From assembly GCA_963704005.1 (NCBI GenBank), contig CAVPGJ010000003.1, positions 68,331-132,330 on the forward strand: a DNA stretch of 64,000 nucleotides. Reading direction: 5' to 3'. A program made the position numbers and the translations under genes. This stretch comes from AC-32 sp963704005 (GTDB taxonomy: Bacteria > Actinomycetota > Thermoleophilia > Gaiellales > Gaiellaceae). Positions 24,386 through 36,109 of the stretch are shown one piece after another. How positions within the stretch are numbered: the stretch's first letter is position 1; every line of letters begins with the position of its first letter. The notes under the pieces are model-generated. The model was given only the letters and a program-made list of their open reading frames with translations. It had not been told where the DNA came from and did no database searches.

Positions 24386-26521
24386 TCAGATGTTCTCGGT
24401 TGCGGTCTCCGGAGCGCGCTCGCGCGGCAGGAAGAGCAGCGGCCGGGCCCACTGCGGCATCCACCAGTTGGCCTGCCCGAGCAGGCGCATCAGCGCCGGC
24501 ACGAGCAGCGCGCGGATCACGGTGGCGTCGAAGATGATCCCGGCCGCGAGGCCGATCGCGAACGGCTTGATCTCGTAGCCCGGGCTCGAGGAGAGCACGA
24601 GGAACGCGAAGAACAGGATCAGCGCGGCGCTGGTGACGAGCTTCCCGGTGCGCGCCAGGCCGAGCTCGATCGCCTGGTTGGTCGAGCCCGTCTCGTCGTA
24701 GGCCTCGCGCATGCGCGAGAGCATGAAGACCTCGTAGTCCATCGAGAGGCCGTACAGGAACGCGAAGATCATCAGCGGGATCCAGGCCGGAATCGCCTGC
24801 GTCGCGCTGATGCCCCACAACGACGAGCCGTGGCCCTCCTGGAAGATGAAGACGACGATCCCGTAGGCGGCCGCCAGCGAGAGGAGGTTGAGGATCACCG
24901 CCTTGATCGGCAGGACGATCGAGCGGAAGGCCCGCGCGAGGAGGATCAGCGTCACGATCAGCACGAACGCGAGCACGTAGCCGAAGTTCCCGTAGATCGC
25001 GTGGATGAAGTCGCGGTCGACCGCGGGGGTGCCGCCGAGCGACGCCCGGGTGCCCTCCAGGCTCGTGTTGACTCGGTTGATCACGCCCTGGATCCCCGGC
25101 GCCGCGCCGTCGATCGCCGGGAACGCCTCGACGATCGAGCTGCCGTTGCGGTGCCAGGTGCTCGGTGCGACGACGCCCGCCAGTCCGTCCACGCTGCGCA
25201 CCTGCGCCGCGATCCGCTGCGGGTTCCCGCCGGGCTTGACGAGGATGTTGAACGGCTTCATCACGCCCGGGCTGATCCCGGCCGAGGCGAGGGCGTCGCG
25301 CCCGGCGATGGCGGTGCCCGTGCCGGGGAAATTCTTCAGCTGTGCTTCGTTGGGCACGAGCTGCGTGCCGATGCCGGCGAGTACCAGCACGATCGCCATT
25401 CCCACGCCGGCCACGCGCCAGGGGTGCCTGAGCACGAGACGCGCCCAGCGGCCCCAGAGCCCGTCCTCGGGATGGCCCTTGTCGGCGAACCGCTTCGGCA
25501 TCACCCGGACGCTGTTGATCCGCGTGCCGAGCACCGCGAGCATCGCAGGCAGCAGCGTGATCGCCGCCGTCACCGAGACGATCGGGATCAGCATCCCGCC
25601 GAGGCCCATCGAGCGGATGAACGGCAGCGGCAGCACGATCAGCGACAGCAGTCCAATGGCGACCGTGGTGCCGGAGACGATCACCGAGCGGCCGGCGTGC
25701 GTCATCGTCTCGACGAGCGCGGTCTCGACGTCCTCGCCCTCGCGCAGCTCGTCGCGGAAGCGGAAGATCATCAGCAGCGCGTAGTCGATCGCGACACCCA
25801 GGCCGACGAGCGCGATCAGGAACTGGACGATGATCGAGACGTTCGTCAGGTAGGTCAGCCCCCAGACGAGCGTGAAGGTGTTGAGGATCGCGGCGACCGC
25901 GACCACGATCGGCATCAGCACCGCGGGCAGGGTCCCGAAGACGAAGAGGAGGATCACCAGCGCGCCGAGGCCGCCGATCATCGCCTCGAAGAGCACGCCC
26001 GGCCCGCCGCTCGAGCCGTTCGAGCTCGCCTCTTCGAGCGGGTCGTGGCCGGTGACGTTCACGGTCGTGCCCGCGGGCAGGCCGGCGGCCGCGAGCTTCT
26101 GCGTCTCCTTGGCGCCGCTCGTGCTGCTGAACTTGGCCAGGCCGGGCGGGTAGACCTCCATGAAGGTCGCGTGCCGGTCGCGAGAGACGAAGGCGCTGCT
26201 GCCGGTCGAGAAGTACGAGCTCGTCAGCGCGCCCGGGTTCGCCCGCGCCACGCGCTGCGTCGCCGCGCGGATCGCGCCGCTCTTCGTCGCGTCGCCGTTC
26301 GTGTGGAAGACGACCACGTTGGGCGGGCGGACGCCGACGCCGAAGGTCTTCAGCGTGCGCTGGCTGGTTTCGTAGGCGGAACGGCCGGGAATCGAGAAGC
26401 TCTGGTACCAGCGCTTCGAGACCTGCCCGGCGGCGTAGCCGCCGAAGAGGGTGAGCACGAGCCAGGCGACGATGACCTTCCAGCGATGGCGAGCGACGAC
26501 GTGTGCGAGCCGAGCGAGCAA
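24386..26521 (-). CDS. MmpL/RND-family lipid or drug exporter
   Basis: A 711-residue RND-type membrane protein with two blocks of six helices. TM1 is ARHRWKVIVAWLVLTLFGGY; the sterol-sensing-like central block has VGLGVAIDYALLMIFRFRDE and LPLPFIRSMGLGGMLIPIVS; the second block has GLSMDYEVFMLSRMREAYDE. Large extracytoplasmic loops follow TM1 and TM7. The paired D-Y motifs fit proton-coupled MmpL transport of lipids. The start is TTG 26521, preceded by GGAGAGGAG, and no ATG or GTG fits as well. It is divergent from a tetR gene, the usual arrangement for a repressed efflux pump. Confidence 0.92.
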   Translation of the reverse strand: MLARLAHVVARHRWKVIVAWLVLTLFGGYAAGQVSKRWYQSFSIPGRSAYETSQRTLKTFGVGVRPPNVVVFHTNGDATKSGAIRAATQRVARANPGALTSSYFSTGSSAFVSRDRHATFMEVYPPGLAKFSSTSGAKETQKLAAAGLPAGTTVNVTGHDPLEEASSNGSSGGPGVLFEAMIGGLGALVILLFVFGTLPAVLMPIVVAVAAILNTFTLVWGLTYLTNVSIIVQFLIALVGLGVAIDYALLMIFRFRDELREGEDVETALVETMTHAGRSVIVSGTTVAIGLLSLIVLPLPFIRSMGLGGMLIPIVSVTAAITLLPAMLAVLGTRINSVRVMPKRFADKGHPEDGLWGRWARLVLRHPWRVAGVGMAIVLVLAGIGTQLVPNEAQLKNFPGTGTAIAGRDALASAGISPGVMKPFNILVKPGGNPQRIAAQVRSVDGLAGVVAPSTWHRNGSSIVEAFPAIDGAAPGIQGVINRVNTSLEGTRASLGGTPAVDRDFIHAIYGNFGYVLAFVLIVTLILLARAFRSIVLPIKAVILNLLSLAAAYGIVVFIFQEGHGSSLWGISATQAIPAWIPLMIFAFLYGLSMDYEVFMLSRMREAYDETGSTNQAIELGLARTGKLVTSAALILFFAFLVLSSSPGYEIKPFAIGLAAGIIFDATVIRALLVPALMRLLGQANWWMPQWARPLLFLPRERAPETATENI

Positions 26522-26553
26522 GCGGTTCTCCTCTCCTCCGATGGCGTCAACAA

Positions 26554-26587
26554 GTTACAGCAACTAGAACTTTTCTGCAAATGTAAC
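26554..26587. promoter_or_regulatory. Candidate TetR operator between divergent mmpL and tetR genes
   Basis: GTTACA (26554-26559) and TGTAAC (26582-26587) form a perfect 6-bp inverted repeat separated by 22 bases in the A+T-rich 78-base gap. The gap must hold both promoters, so a regulator bound here could control both genes. The half-site spacing is long for TetR, so the true site may be only part of it. Confidence 0.4.
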
Positions 26588-26599
26588 GATTCGACTACA

Positions 26600-27214
26600 A
26601 TGAGACCGATGGGCCTGCGAGAGACAAAGAAGCTGCGAACCCGTCAGGAGATCGCAGAGAAGGCGATGGGGCTGTTCGTCAAGCGCGGCTTCGATCACGT
26701 CACCGTAGCCGAAGTCGCAGCGGCGGCCGAGGTTTCCGAAAAGACCGTTTACAACTACTTCCCGACCAAGGAGGACCTCTTCTTCGACGAGGTCCCCGAC
26801 CGGGAGCGAGCGCTCGTCGAGGCGGTCCGGAACCGCCGCCCCGGAGAGTCGGTCGCGGCGGCGCTCGAGCGCCTGCAGGCCGCCGGCTGCGGGAGGCTCT
26901 GCAGCAGGGGCTTCGCGACCTTCGCGCGGATCATCGAGGAGTCGCCGGCTCTCCAGGCCAAGGAGCTGGAGGTCATGGCGCGCTTCACCGACGCGCTCGC
27001 CGGCGCCATCCAGAGCGAGCTCGGAGTCGACGAGCTCGACGCGAAGGTCGCGGCCAACGTCCTCGTCACCGTCCAGTGGCAGCACTTCCGCAACGCGCGG
27101 GCGCACGCGCTGGCCGGGCGGAACGGCCCCGCAGCAGAGCGCAAGCTCCGTTCTGAGCTGAAGCGCGCCTATCGGCTGCTGGAGCACGGGCTCGCCCAGC
27201 TCGAGCACGCCTAG
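26600..27214 (+). CDS. TetR-family transcriptional regulator
   Basis: A 204-residue repressor. The N-terminal HTH reads LRTRQEIAEKAMGLFVKRGF, DHVTVAEVAAAAEVSEKTVY and NYFPTKEDLFFDE, a textbook TetR signature. The ligand-binding C-terminal half is helical. ATG 26600 is used; ATG 26609 is also possible. A much longer frame reading in from 23729 is antisense to other genes and is ignored. It very likely represses the divergent MmpL exporter and itself. Its stop overlaps the convergent ABC ATPase stop by 4 bases. Confidence 0.93.
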   Translation: MRPMGLRETKKLRTRQEIAEKAMGLFVKRGFDHVTVAEVAAAAEVSEKTVYNYFPTKEDLFFDEVPDRERALVEAVRNRRPGESVAAALERLQAAGCGRLCSRGFATFARIIEESPALQAKELEVMARFTDALAGAIQSELGVDELDAKVAANVLVTVQWQHFRNARAHALAGRNGPAAERKLRSELKRAYRLLEHGLAQLEHA

Positions 27215-28725
27215 CCCAGCAAGAGCTCGTCGTCGGCCTGGTCGATCACGCGGCGGTCGTGGGTCGCGCAGACGACGGCGATCCCGAGCTCGTGGGCAAG
27301 GCGGGCCAGCAGGAGCGCGACCTCGAGGGCATTCGCCTCGTCGAGCCGGGAGGTCGGCTCGTCGGCGAGCAGCAGGGCCGGCCGCGGCGCCAGCGCGCGG
27401 GCGAGCGCAACGCGGGCCTGCTCGCCGCTCGAGAGCCGCGAGATCCGCTGCCCGGCCCGATGTTCGAGCCCGACGGCCTTCAGGGCCTCGAGCGCGAGCC
27501 CGGGCCGCTCGGCCGGCGCGCGGCCGCGCAGGGCCAGGCCGAGCTCGACGTTCTCCTGCGCCCCGAGGAACGGCACCAGGCCCGACTGCTGGCTCACGAC
27601 TCCGATCGACGCAGCCCGGAGCCGTGCGCGCCCGGCCCGGTCGAGGCTTGTCAGCTCCTGACCGAGGACCGTCACCCCGCCGGCGCTCGGTGGTTCCAGC
27701 CCGGCGATCAGGTTCAGCAGGGTCGTCTTCCCCGAGCCGGAGGGTCCGGTCACCACCGTAAGGCGCCCGGCCGAGAAGCACGCGTCCAGTCCGTCGAGGA
27801 CGAGGGACTGCGCGAAGCGCTTCGAGAGCGAGTGGAGCTCGGCGACGGTGCCGACTGCGACGGGGGCCCGGCCGTCGACGCGCCGCTCGGCAGGCGCCGG
27901 GACGACCTCGCCGCCGGCCGGCTCGACGACCACGCGGCCCTTCTCGACCGCTGCGACCGCGTGCGAGCCGATCCCGGCCTGCAGCAGCAGCTCCTCGGGC
28001 AGGTGCAGCCAGCCGCCGCGGCCGACGACGATCGAGGCGCCGTTCCCAGAGGGGCCGCTCTCGGCGGCGAGGCGCCCGTCCCGGATGTGGACGACGCGGT
28101 CGGCGATCTCGGTCGACGCCTGGTCGTGGCTGACGATCAGCGCCGAGCAGCCCTGCTCGCGGGCCAGCTCGCCGATCAGCTCGTAGACGCGTGCGGCGCT
28201 CGCGCCGTCGAGCTCGCCGGTCGGCTCGTCCGCGAGCAGGAGCCGAGGCTCGTGCGCCACGCCGGCGCAGAGAGCGACGCGCTGCTGCTCGCCACCGGAC
28301 AGCTCGCCCGGCCGTGCCTCTCGCTTCTTCGCCAGCCCAACCCGTTCGAGCAATGCTTCGGCCTTCGCTGCGGCGTCCCGCGGCCGGGCGCCCCGCAGCT
28401 CGAGCGGCAGCGCGACCAGCTCGCGGACCGTCAGCTCGGGCGCGAGCGCCCGCTCGTAGTGCTGGTCCACGTAGCCGAGGATCCGCGAGCGTTCGCGCCC
28501 CGAGAGCCGCGCCGCGTCCTGCCCGAAGACGCGCACAACCCCGGCGGACGGGCGTTCCTGCGCGGAGACGGCCCGCAGCAGCGTCGTCTTGCCGGAGCCG
28601 CTCGGCCCGAGCACGACGACCAGCTCGTGCTCCTCGACGGCCAGCGTCAGGCCCTGCAGCGCGGCAGCGTCGCCCTCCGGGGTCGAGTAGACGCGGAAGA
28701 GGTCACGGATCTCGACCGCTCTCAC
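27211..28725 (-). CDS. Tandem-NBD ABC transporter ATPase with an AbrB-like insert
   Basis: A 504-residue fusion of two MacB/LolD-type ATPases. NBD1: Walker A GPSGSGKTTLL (40-50), signature LSGGEQQR (142-149), Walker B LLLADEPTGELD. NBD2: Walker A GPSGSGKTTLLN (327-338), signature LSSGEQARVAL, Walker B ALLLADEPTSRLD. Between them, residues about 232-269 (VGRGGWLHLPEELLLQAGIG, then VEKGRVVVEP) look like an AbrB/SpoVT swapped-hairpin. GTG 28725 overlaps the permease stop (28722) by 4 bases. A single chain supplying both ATP sites fits the single large permease beside it. Probably an exporter or lipoprotein/peptide-extracting system. Confidence 0.9.
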   Translation of the reverse strand: MRAVEIRDLFRVYSTPEGDAAALQGLTLAVEEHELVVVLGPSGSGKTTLLRAVSAQERPSAGVVRVFGQDAARLSGRERSRILGYVDQHYERALAPELTVRELVALPLELRGARPRDAAAKAEALLERVGLAKKREARPGELSGGEQQRVALCAGVAHEPRLLLADEPTGELDGASAARVYELIGELAREQGCSALIVSHDQASTEIADRVVHIRDGRLAAESGPSGNGASIVVGRGGWLHLPEELLLQAGIGSHAVAAVEKGRVVVEPAGGEVVPAPAERRVDGRAPVAVGTVAELHSLSKRFAQSLVLDGLDACFSAGRLTVVTGPSGSGKTTLLNLIAGLEPPSAGGVTVLGQELTSLDRAGRARLRAASIGVVSQQSGLVPFLGAQENVELGLALRGRAPAERPGLALEALKAVGLEHRAGQRISRLSSGEQARVALARALAPRPALLLADEPTSRLDEANALEVALLLARLAHELGIAVVCATHDRRVIDQADDELLLG

Positions 28726-31700
28726 GACGCCTCCCGGAACCTGGCGCGGGTGAGCAGGAGCGCAGGCAGAAGCGCCGCGACGAGAAACGCAGCCAGCGCG
28801 ATCCCGACGAGGGGCCAGTCGACGGCGAGGCGCAGCGGGGGTACGGGCTCTCCCGCGCCCGCCGTCAGCCGGATCAGCGCGACCGTCAGCGCGCTCAGGA
28901 TCGTCCCGGCGGCGAGCCCGCCCGCGATGCCGAAGCAGATGGAGATCAGGAAGCGCAGGCGCAGGTGGCGCAGAAGCGTGCGCGGCTCGGCGCCCTGGGA
29001 CTCCAGGTCGAGCAGCTCGCCGCGCTCGTCGCGAAGGTCGGAGACGAGCGCGAGCAGGACGCCGGCGAGGGCCAGCGCCAGGGCCGCCAGCGCCGCCGAG
29101 CCGAGGACGAGCACCGCCCCGCGGCCGAGCGGGTCGGCGCGCAGCCCCGCGAGCGTCCCGCGCCGGGTGCTCACGTCGAGGCTTGCGAACGGCGGTCGCC
29201 GCAACGCGCGCGCGAGGGCCTGCGCGGAGCTCCCGGGCCGCGCGTTGATCCACAGCTCGTTCGTCACGCCGGTTCCGGGCGCGGCCGTGTTCAGCGCGGT
29301 CGAGACGGCTGTCCGGTCGGCGACCACGAGGTCGCCCTGGACGGTCGGAAAGCGCGACGCGACGCCGGTGACGCGCAGGAGCAACGGCTCGCCCTCGACC
29401 GTCGCCGGGAGCAGGCCGTCGCGACCCGCCGCGGCCGCGAGAGCCGGCGAGACGACCGCCGGGAGCGCTCGCCCGTCCGTCGGCTGGCGCGGGCGGAGGA
29501 CTCCGATCGCGGCCCCGGAGTCCGGCGTCAGCAGGTAGCGGACGGTCGAGCCCGCGGTCCGGACTCCCTGGCCGCCCGTCCACGTGTCGTAGTCGGTCGC
29601 GAGCGCGTGCCCGTCCGCGCGGAAGGCGCCGAGGCGCAGTGTGCCCTGGGTCAGCGGCTGTGAGCCGAGCCCGGCGTTCGTCCCGATCGGCAATCCGCCC
29701 GCTCGCAGGAACGAGAGCCGCACGAGGAGGCCGCCGCGCAGTGCCGGCGGGAGCGGGGCGCGGAGGGTCGTGCTGCCCCGGGCCGCGCCCAGGTCGAGCG
29801 TCGTGAAGAGCCCGCGGGCGCTCATCACGGTCGCCTTCACGTCGAGTGGAGTTCCGTGCACGGACGCCGGAACCTCGAGCGTCCGCGCTTCGGGCGGGAG
29901 CCTGACCCCGCGCATCGCGCTCGGCCCGGCGGCGATGCGCCGTGCCAGCTCCGTCCGCGGAAGGGCGGAGAAGTCGTCGCGCCAGCCGTCCAGCCCGGGA
30001 AGGATCGAGGGCGGGATCCCGAGGAGCGTGAGACCCTGCGAGGTCGTCAGGCCTGAGATGTCGCCGCTCAGCCGCAGCACCGGCGCCGCGTTGCCGAGCC
30101 GCCGGTACGCGCTCGGCGGCGCTGCCGCCAGGACCGGCACCAGGTTGTCGAGGCTCTCGCGAGCGAGCGCGTCCCGCGGGACGGCGTAGGCGGCCTCGTC
30201 GTCCTGCCCCTGCGCGAGCGTCGAGCGGTACGCGGATGCGAACAGCGCCAGCGCGAAGCTCGCGACGAGAAACGCGACGACGATCGCCGTGCGCCCAGGG
30301 CTCCTCGCGAGGGAGGTCGCAGCCAGGCGAATCGGCAGCGAGGCGGAGCGGGCGAGGCGCTCGAGCAGGCGCAGCGTGGGGTAGAGGAGCCGCGCCGCGG
30401 CGACAGCGGCAACGAAGACGACCAGGCCGGGCAGGAGGAGCAGGAAGACGCCGGTTCCGCCGCCCCCCGCGAGCGTCCGAGGCGTCGGTCTCGCCGCGGA
30501 GCGCGCCGAGGACGATCGCGGCCAGCGCCCCGAGCGCGAGCGCGTCGACGACCGTGAACGAGACGCCGCCGAAGGCGAGGTCAGGGCTGCGGCGGGCGAG
30601 CACGAGCACGAGCGCGGCGCCGGCCGCCAGCAGCACCGCGAGGCCGGCCGCGCCGCCCGAGAGCGCCGAGTGGTCGAGCACCGCGCCGGCGCCGTCTCCG
30701 AGCCGGTGCGCGGCGCCGGCCGCGAGCGCCGTGCCCGCTGCCCAGCCGAGCACGACTCCGAGCACGGCGACCGCAGCCGCCTCCGTCCCGTCGAGCAGGA
30801 GGAGCTGCCACCTGCTGCCGCCCAGCCAGCCCAGCCGGCGAGCGCTCGCCTGAGCTTCCCGCCGCCCGGCGGCCGCCGCGAGGACGACGAAGCCGAGCAG
30901 CAGCGCCGCGCCCGCTCCGCCGAGCAGCAGCAGCCGTCGCTGTCCCGCCCGTGCCGTCGCGGCCGCCTGCACAACCTGCTCGGCCGGCGCTGCCAGCAGG
31001 AATCCCTGGCCTCGCGCATCCAGCTCCGACTGGGCCTGCGCGGTCTGCGCCACGAAGGCATCCGCGGTCCACGGATGAACGCTCGACTCGGTGAGCGGCA
31101 GCAGCCAGCTGTAGGTGCGCTGGAAGTCCGCCAGCAGCCGCGTCGAGGCGAGTCCCGCGACGCCGTTGGCCAGCAGGAAGGGCGGTTGGGCCGGCTGGTG
31201 GTAGCGGGCGGAGCTCGTCAGGATCGACCTCTGGCTCGAGCCCGAGATCAGCGGGCCGAACGGAAACTGCGACGCGACCGAGCCGCTCCCGACGCGCACG
31301 ACGTTCAGCCCGGGAAGGTGAGGCAGCGGCCCCGCGCCGGCAAGCTGGAGAACCTCGCAGCGCTCGGGCGTGCAGGGCCGCGGAAGCCGCCCGCTGCGGA
31401 CGGCGGCCCAGCGGCCGATGTCGTCGATTGCGGCGAGGTCGGTCAGCGCGCCGCCGATCTCGCTCTCGCGGAAGAACAGCACCCGCGCCGGCCGTGCGCC
31501 CGGGAGCCGCGCGAGGGCGCGCTGCACATCGGAGTCGAGAGCCCCGAAGGACGGCGCGTCCTGCGACGGGATCCCGCTCCAGTCGACCCGGACGCCTCGG
31601 TCGGCCGGGTCGATCGAGGCGACCGCCCGGCCGAGACTGCGGTCGCCCGCGGCGAGGCCGGCCCCGTCGACCCCGGCCAGGACGGCCGCGGCCACGGCGA

Positions 31701-31791
31701 TGCCGAGGACGACGAGCAGGTAGCGGCCGCCGCTTCGGGACAGCCGCTTCCGCGCCAGCCTGAGCACTGCGCCGCTTCGTCGCGCCGTCAC
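28722..31791 (-). pseudogene. FtsX-like ABC permease, interrupted by one frameshift in a C6 run
   Basis: A permease of the MacB/FtsX type, about 1,020 residues when rejoined. The N-terminal half is read from GTG 31791 (or TTG 31818): one membrane helix (GGRYLLVVLGIAVAAAVLAG), a large extracytoplasmic domain, then several helices. At 30463-30468, a run of six C, the frame shifts. The second half continues with GVFLLLLPGLVVFVAAVAAA, a second extracytoplasmic domain and the terminal FtsX block (VLLALVSDLRDERGELLDLE to LLLTRARFREAS). The break lies in a homopolymer and no function-destroying change is seen, so a consensus error is likely. It is translationally coupled to the tandem ATPase. Confidence 0.82.
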
Positions 31792-31856
31792 CGGCAAATC
31801 TCTGACGACGGTGTTCAAATCACGTATCCGAGACGAAAAAGAACCACCGTCAGGAC

Positions 31857-31869
31857 TATACTAGTGTCC
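31857..31869 (+). promoter_or_regulatory. Putative -10 box giving a leaderless CGNR transcript
   Basis: TATACT (31857-31862) is followed by seven bases and then ATG 31870, so transcription would begin at or next to the start codon. No clear -35 box or ribosome site is seen. Leaderless starts are common in actinobacteria. Confidence 0.5.
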
Positions 31870-32427
31870 ATGCCGCGATACGACGTGCCGAAGGCGGCTC
31901 CGGAGCCACTCGCGATCGTGCAGCGGTTCGTGAACACCACCGACCTCGAGAACGAGCGCGAATGGCTCTCGACGCCCGACGAGCTCGCGGGCTGGCTGCG
32001 CGAGGCGGGCCTGCCGGCCGACGGGCCGCTCGTCGAGGCCGACCTCGCCCGGGCGCACGAGCTGCGCGAGGCGCTCCGGGCCCTGCTCCAGGCCAACAAC
32101 GGCCGGCCGCTCAGCCAGGACGCCGTCTCGACCTTCAACGCCGCCGCTGCGGCCGCCCGGCTCTCGCCCGAGCTCGACGAGCGAGGCGCCGTCAGGCTGG
32201 AGCCCTACGCGCACGGCGTCGACGCCGCGCTCGGCCGGATCGTCGCGGTCGCGCTCGAGGCGATGCTCGACGGCAGCTGGTCAAGGCTCAAAGCCTGCCG
32301 CAACTGCCGCTGGGTCTTCCACGACTACTCGCGCAACCGCTCGGCGAGCTGGTGCTCGATGCTTCTCTGCGGCGGCCGCCACAAGACGCGTGCCTACCGC
32401 CGCCGGCTCAAGGCGCGGCAGGCATAG
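31870..32427 (+). CDS. CGNR zinc-finger / ABATE-domain regulator
   Basis: A 185-residue protein. Residues 1-130 match the ABATE domain that precedes the CGNR finger (VQRFVNTTDLENEREWLSTP, RAHELREALRALLQANNG). The C-terminal finger is ACRNCRWVFHDYSRNRSASW followed by CSMLLCGGRHKTRAYRRR, with the family C-G-N-R motif appearing as CGGR. This family is thought to bind DNA and act as stress-related regulators; the target is unknown. ATG 31870 sits just after a TATACT box. It is divergent from the ABC permease. Confidence 0.88.
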   Translation: MPRYDVPKAAPEPLAIVQRFVNTTDLENEREWLSTPDELAGWLREAGLPADGPLVEADLARAHELREALRALLQANNGRPLSQDAVSTFNAAAAAARLSPELDERGAVRLEPYAHGVDAALGRIVAVALEAMLDGSWSRLKACRNCRWVFHDYSRNRSASWCSMLLCGGRHKTRAYRRRLKARQA

Positions 32428-32462
32428 CCCCGCGCGCCGGGCGGCGCTAGGGTCCGTGGCTC

Positions 32463-34420
<1,958 letters not shown>

Positions 34421-34437
<17 letters not shown>

Positions 34438-36079
34438 CGAGCGTGCCGATCGGCGTGTACGGCCAGACCCTGGCTGCGGCGGCCAATGGAAGCTCGACGC
34501 AGCCGAGGCTCTGAGGAGTTCCGAACGAGGCGCGGTTGAAGGCGTGGATGGCGTCGCCGCCGTTGAAGTAGCTGATGTAGCGGATGCCGGGGTCGTGGTA
34601 GTGCGAGCCGTCCGGGTTCGTGCCGCTCATCGTCCCGACCGGGATGTGCTCGAAGACGGGGAACGTCCCCAGCTTCGTCGGGGCGGCAGGAACGCCGGTG
34701 TTCCCCGGCGAGCTGAGGATGACCCGGCCCTCGTGCCAGAGGGTCAGCGACTGGGGCACGCTGCTGTGCACGTAGACGTAGCTGTAGCCGGCCTGGCGGC
34801 GCTTGCCGGCGATCGCGTCGGCGAGCAGCGCGTGCCAGACCTGTGTGCCCGCGATCCCGTCCACGGTGAGCCCGTGCGTGTCCTCGAGCATCATCACGGC
34901 CCCGCGCGTGACCTGGTTCGGGCTTCCTTCGCTCCAGAGCGCGCGCAGCTCGGGCGGGGTGTCGGCATAGCGCCAGCTGAACCGGCCCTTCGGCGGGTCG
35001 ACGGCTGCTTGCACCTCCGCCCGCGGAGTGCGGGGGACCGGAGCGCCGGAGGGCGTCCAGTCGAGCGGCAGGTAGCCCGCTTGCGCCAGAAGCTGTTGTA
35101 GACGCAGGAGCGAGCCGGGCGGCACCGTCCAGTCGACCGTCCGCGTGGTGCGCAGCCCGCGGCCCGAGGGCTTCGTCATGGCCACCGCCCGCGGCAGCTC
35201 GACGCGCAGATCGGAGGCGAAGCGCGCGCCGAAGCCGAAGGGCGTGAAGACGAGCGTGTGGCTGTCCGTCCGGCTCCAGCGGCCGGGCGTGCGGGGTGCG
35301 ATTCGCGGCAGGCTGTCGCCCAGCACGTCGGCCACCGGCTGCGAAAACGTCACGCGGATGGGAGTGGACGGAGCCAGCCGGGCTCCCGGCGCCGGGCTGG
35401 TGACCGCCACAGCCGAGCTGGCGGGCGGGAACCAGCTCACCGAGACCGGAGTGCCGAGGCGCTCCCACGACCGGGCCGCCGCGGCGACCTCGACGGTGCC
35501 TGTGATGCCCCGTCGCCCGAGAGCCAGCGCCAGCGTGCGTCGCGCAATGCCGCGAGCCGCGTGCGACTGCCGCGCGGTGCGGCCGTAGACGACCGCGCTG
35601 ACCGGTCTGTCGAACGTCACGCGTAGGGGCGAGCCGGGCCGGACGGTGAGCCAGCGGTCGGTCACGCTCGCGACCGGGGCGCGCAGGGCCAACCGCTCAT
35701 GGTGCGTGTCGCCGAGTGCCCACCCGAGCCAGCCCGGCCGGCGAACGACGACGTCCACCGAGACGGCCTCGCCCGGCGTCAGCGGCGTTCGCGGCGTCAG
35801 GCGTCCGCCCTGCACCGTCAGCGGAATCATCCGTCCGTCGGGGCCGAACGCCTGCACGCTTTCGAGCGTCCCGCCGAACGGCTGCACCTGGACGCGTGCG
35901 AGCGCCGTCGCATCCGCCGCCAGAGAGGCTCCCGACCACTTCCACAAGGCGGCGCCGATCGCCAGGAGCGCGACGACGACGGCTCCCCCGACGATCCACC
36001 GGCCGCGCCGGCGGCGACGCCGACGTGGTGGCCGGCTACTGGAGCGGGTGAGCGGCGATGGCGGCGAGGTGGTCGCCAC
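34421..36079 (-). CDS. L,D-transpeptidase with Ig-like domains
   Basis: Forms 3-3 crosslinks in peptidoglycan or anchors proteins to it. 552 residues: a cationic cytoplasmic start, one membrane helix (about 29-48, WIVGGAVVVALLAIGAALW), two beta-rich Ig/Big-like domains (motifs TVRPGSPLRVTFDRPV and STPIRVTFSQPV), a helical segment with a degenerate peptidoglycan-binding motif (LLAQAGYLPLDW), and a C-terminal YkuD domain. The catalytic motif is HAFNRASFGTPQSLGCVELP, with His, Ser, Gly and Cys conserved. The stop overlaps the convergent FtsH end by 17 bases. It follows a second L,D-transpeptidase by 30 bases and may be co-transcribed. Confidence 0.9.
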
Positions 36080-36109
36080 ACCCAGAGGCTATCTGCGGCG
36101 AGCGGCTTG

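Noticed and set aside
23729..27214. A 1,161-residue open frame on the plus strand
   Set aside because: It is antisense to the exporter and CBS genes and is Arg/Glu-rich. Only its last 204 codons, the TetR gene, are real.
27211..31818. A single 1,535-residue protein
   Set aside because: The middle is a shadow frame. The first part is the permease N-terminus, and the last 504 codons are the separate tandem ATPase.
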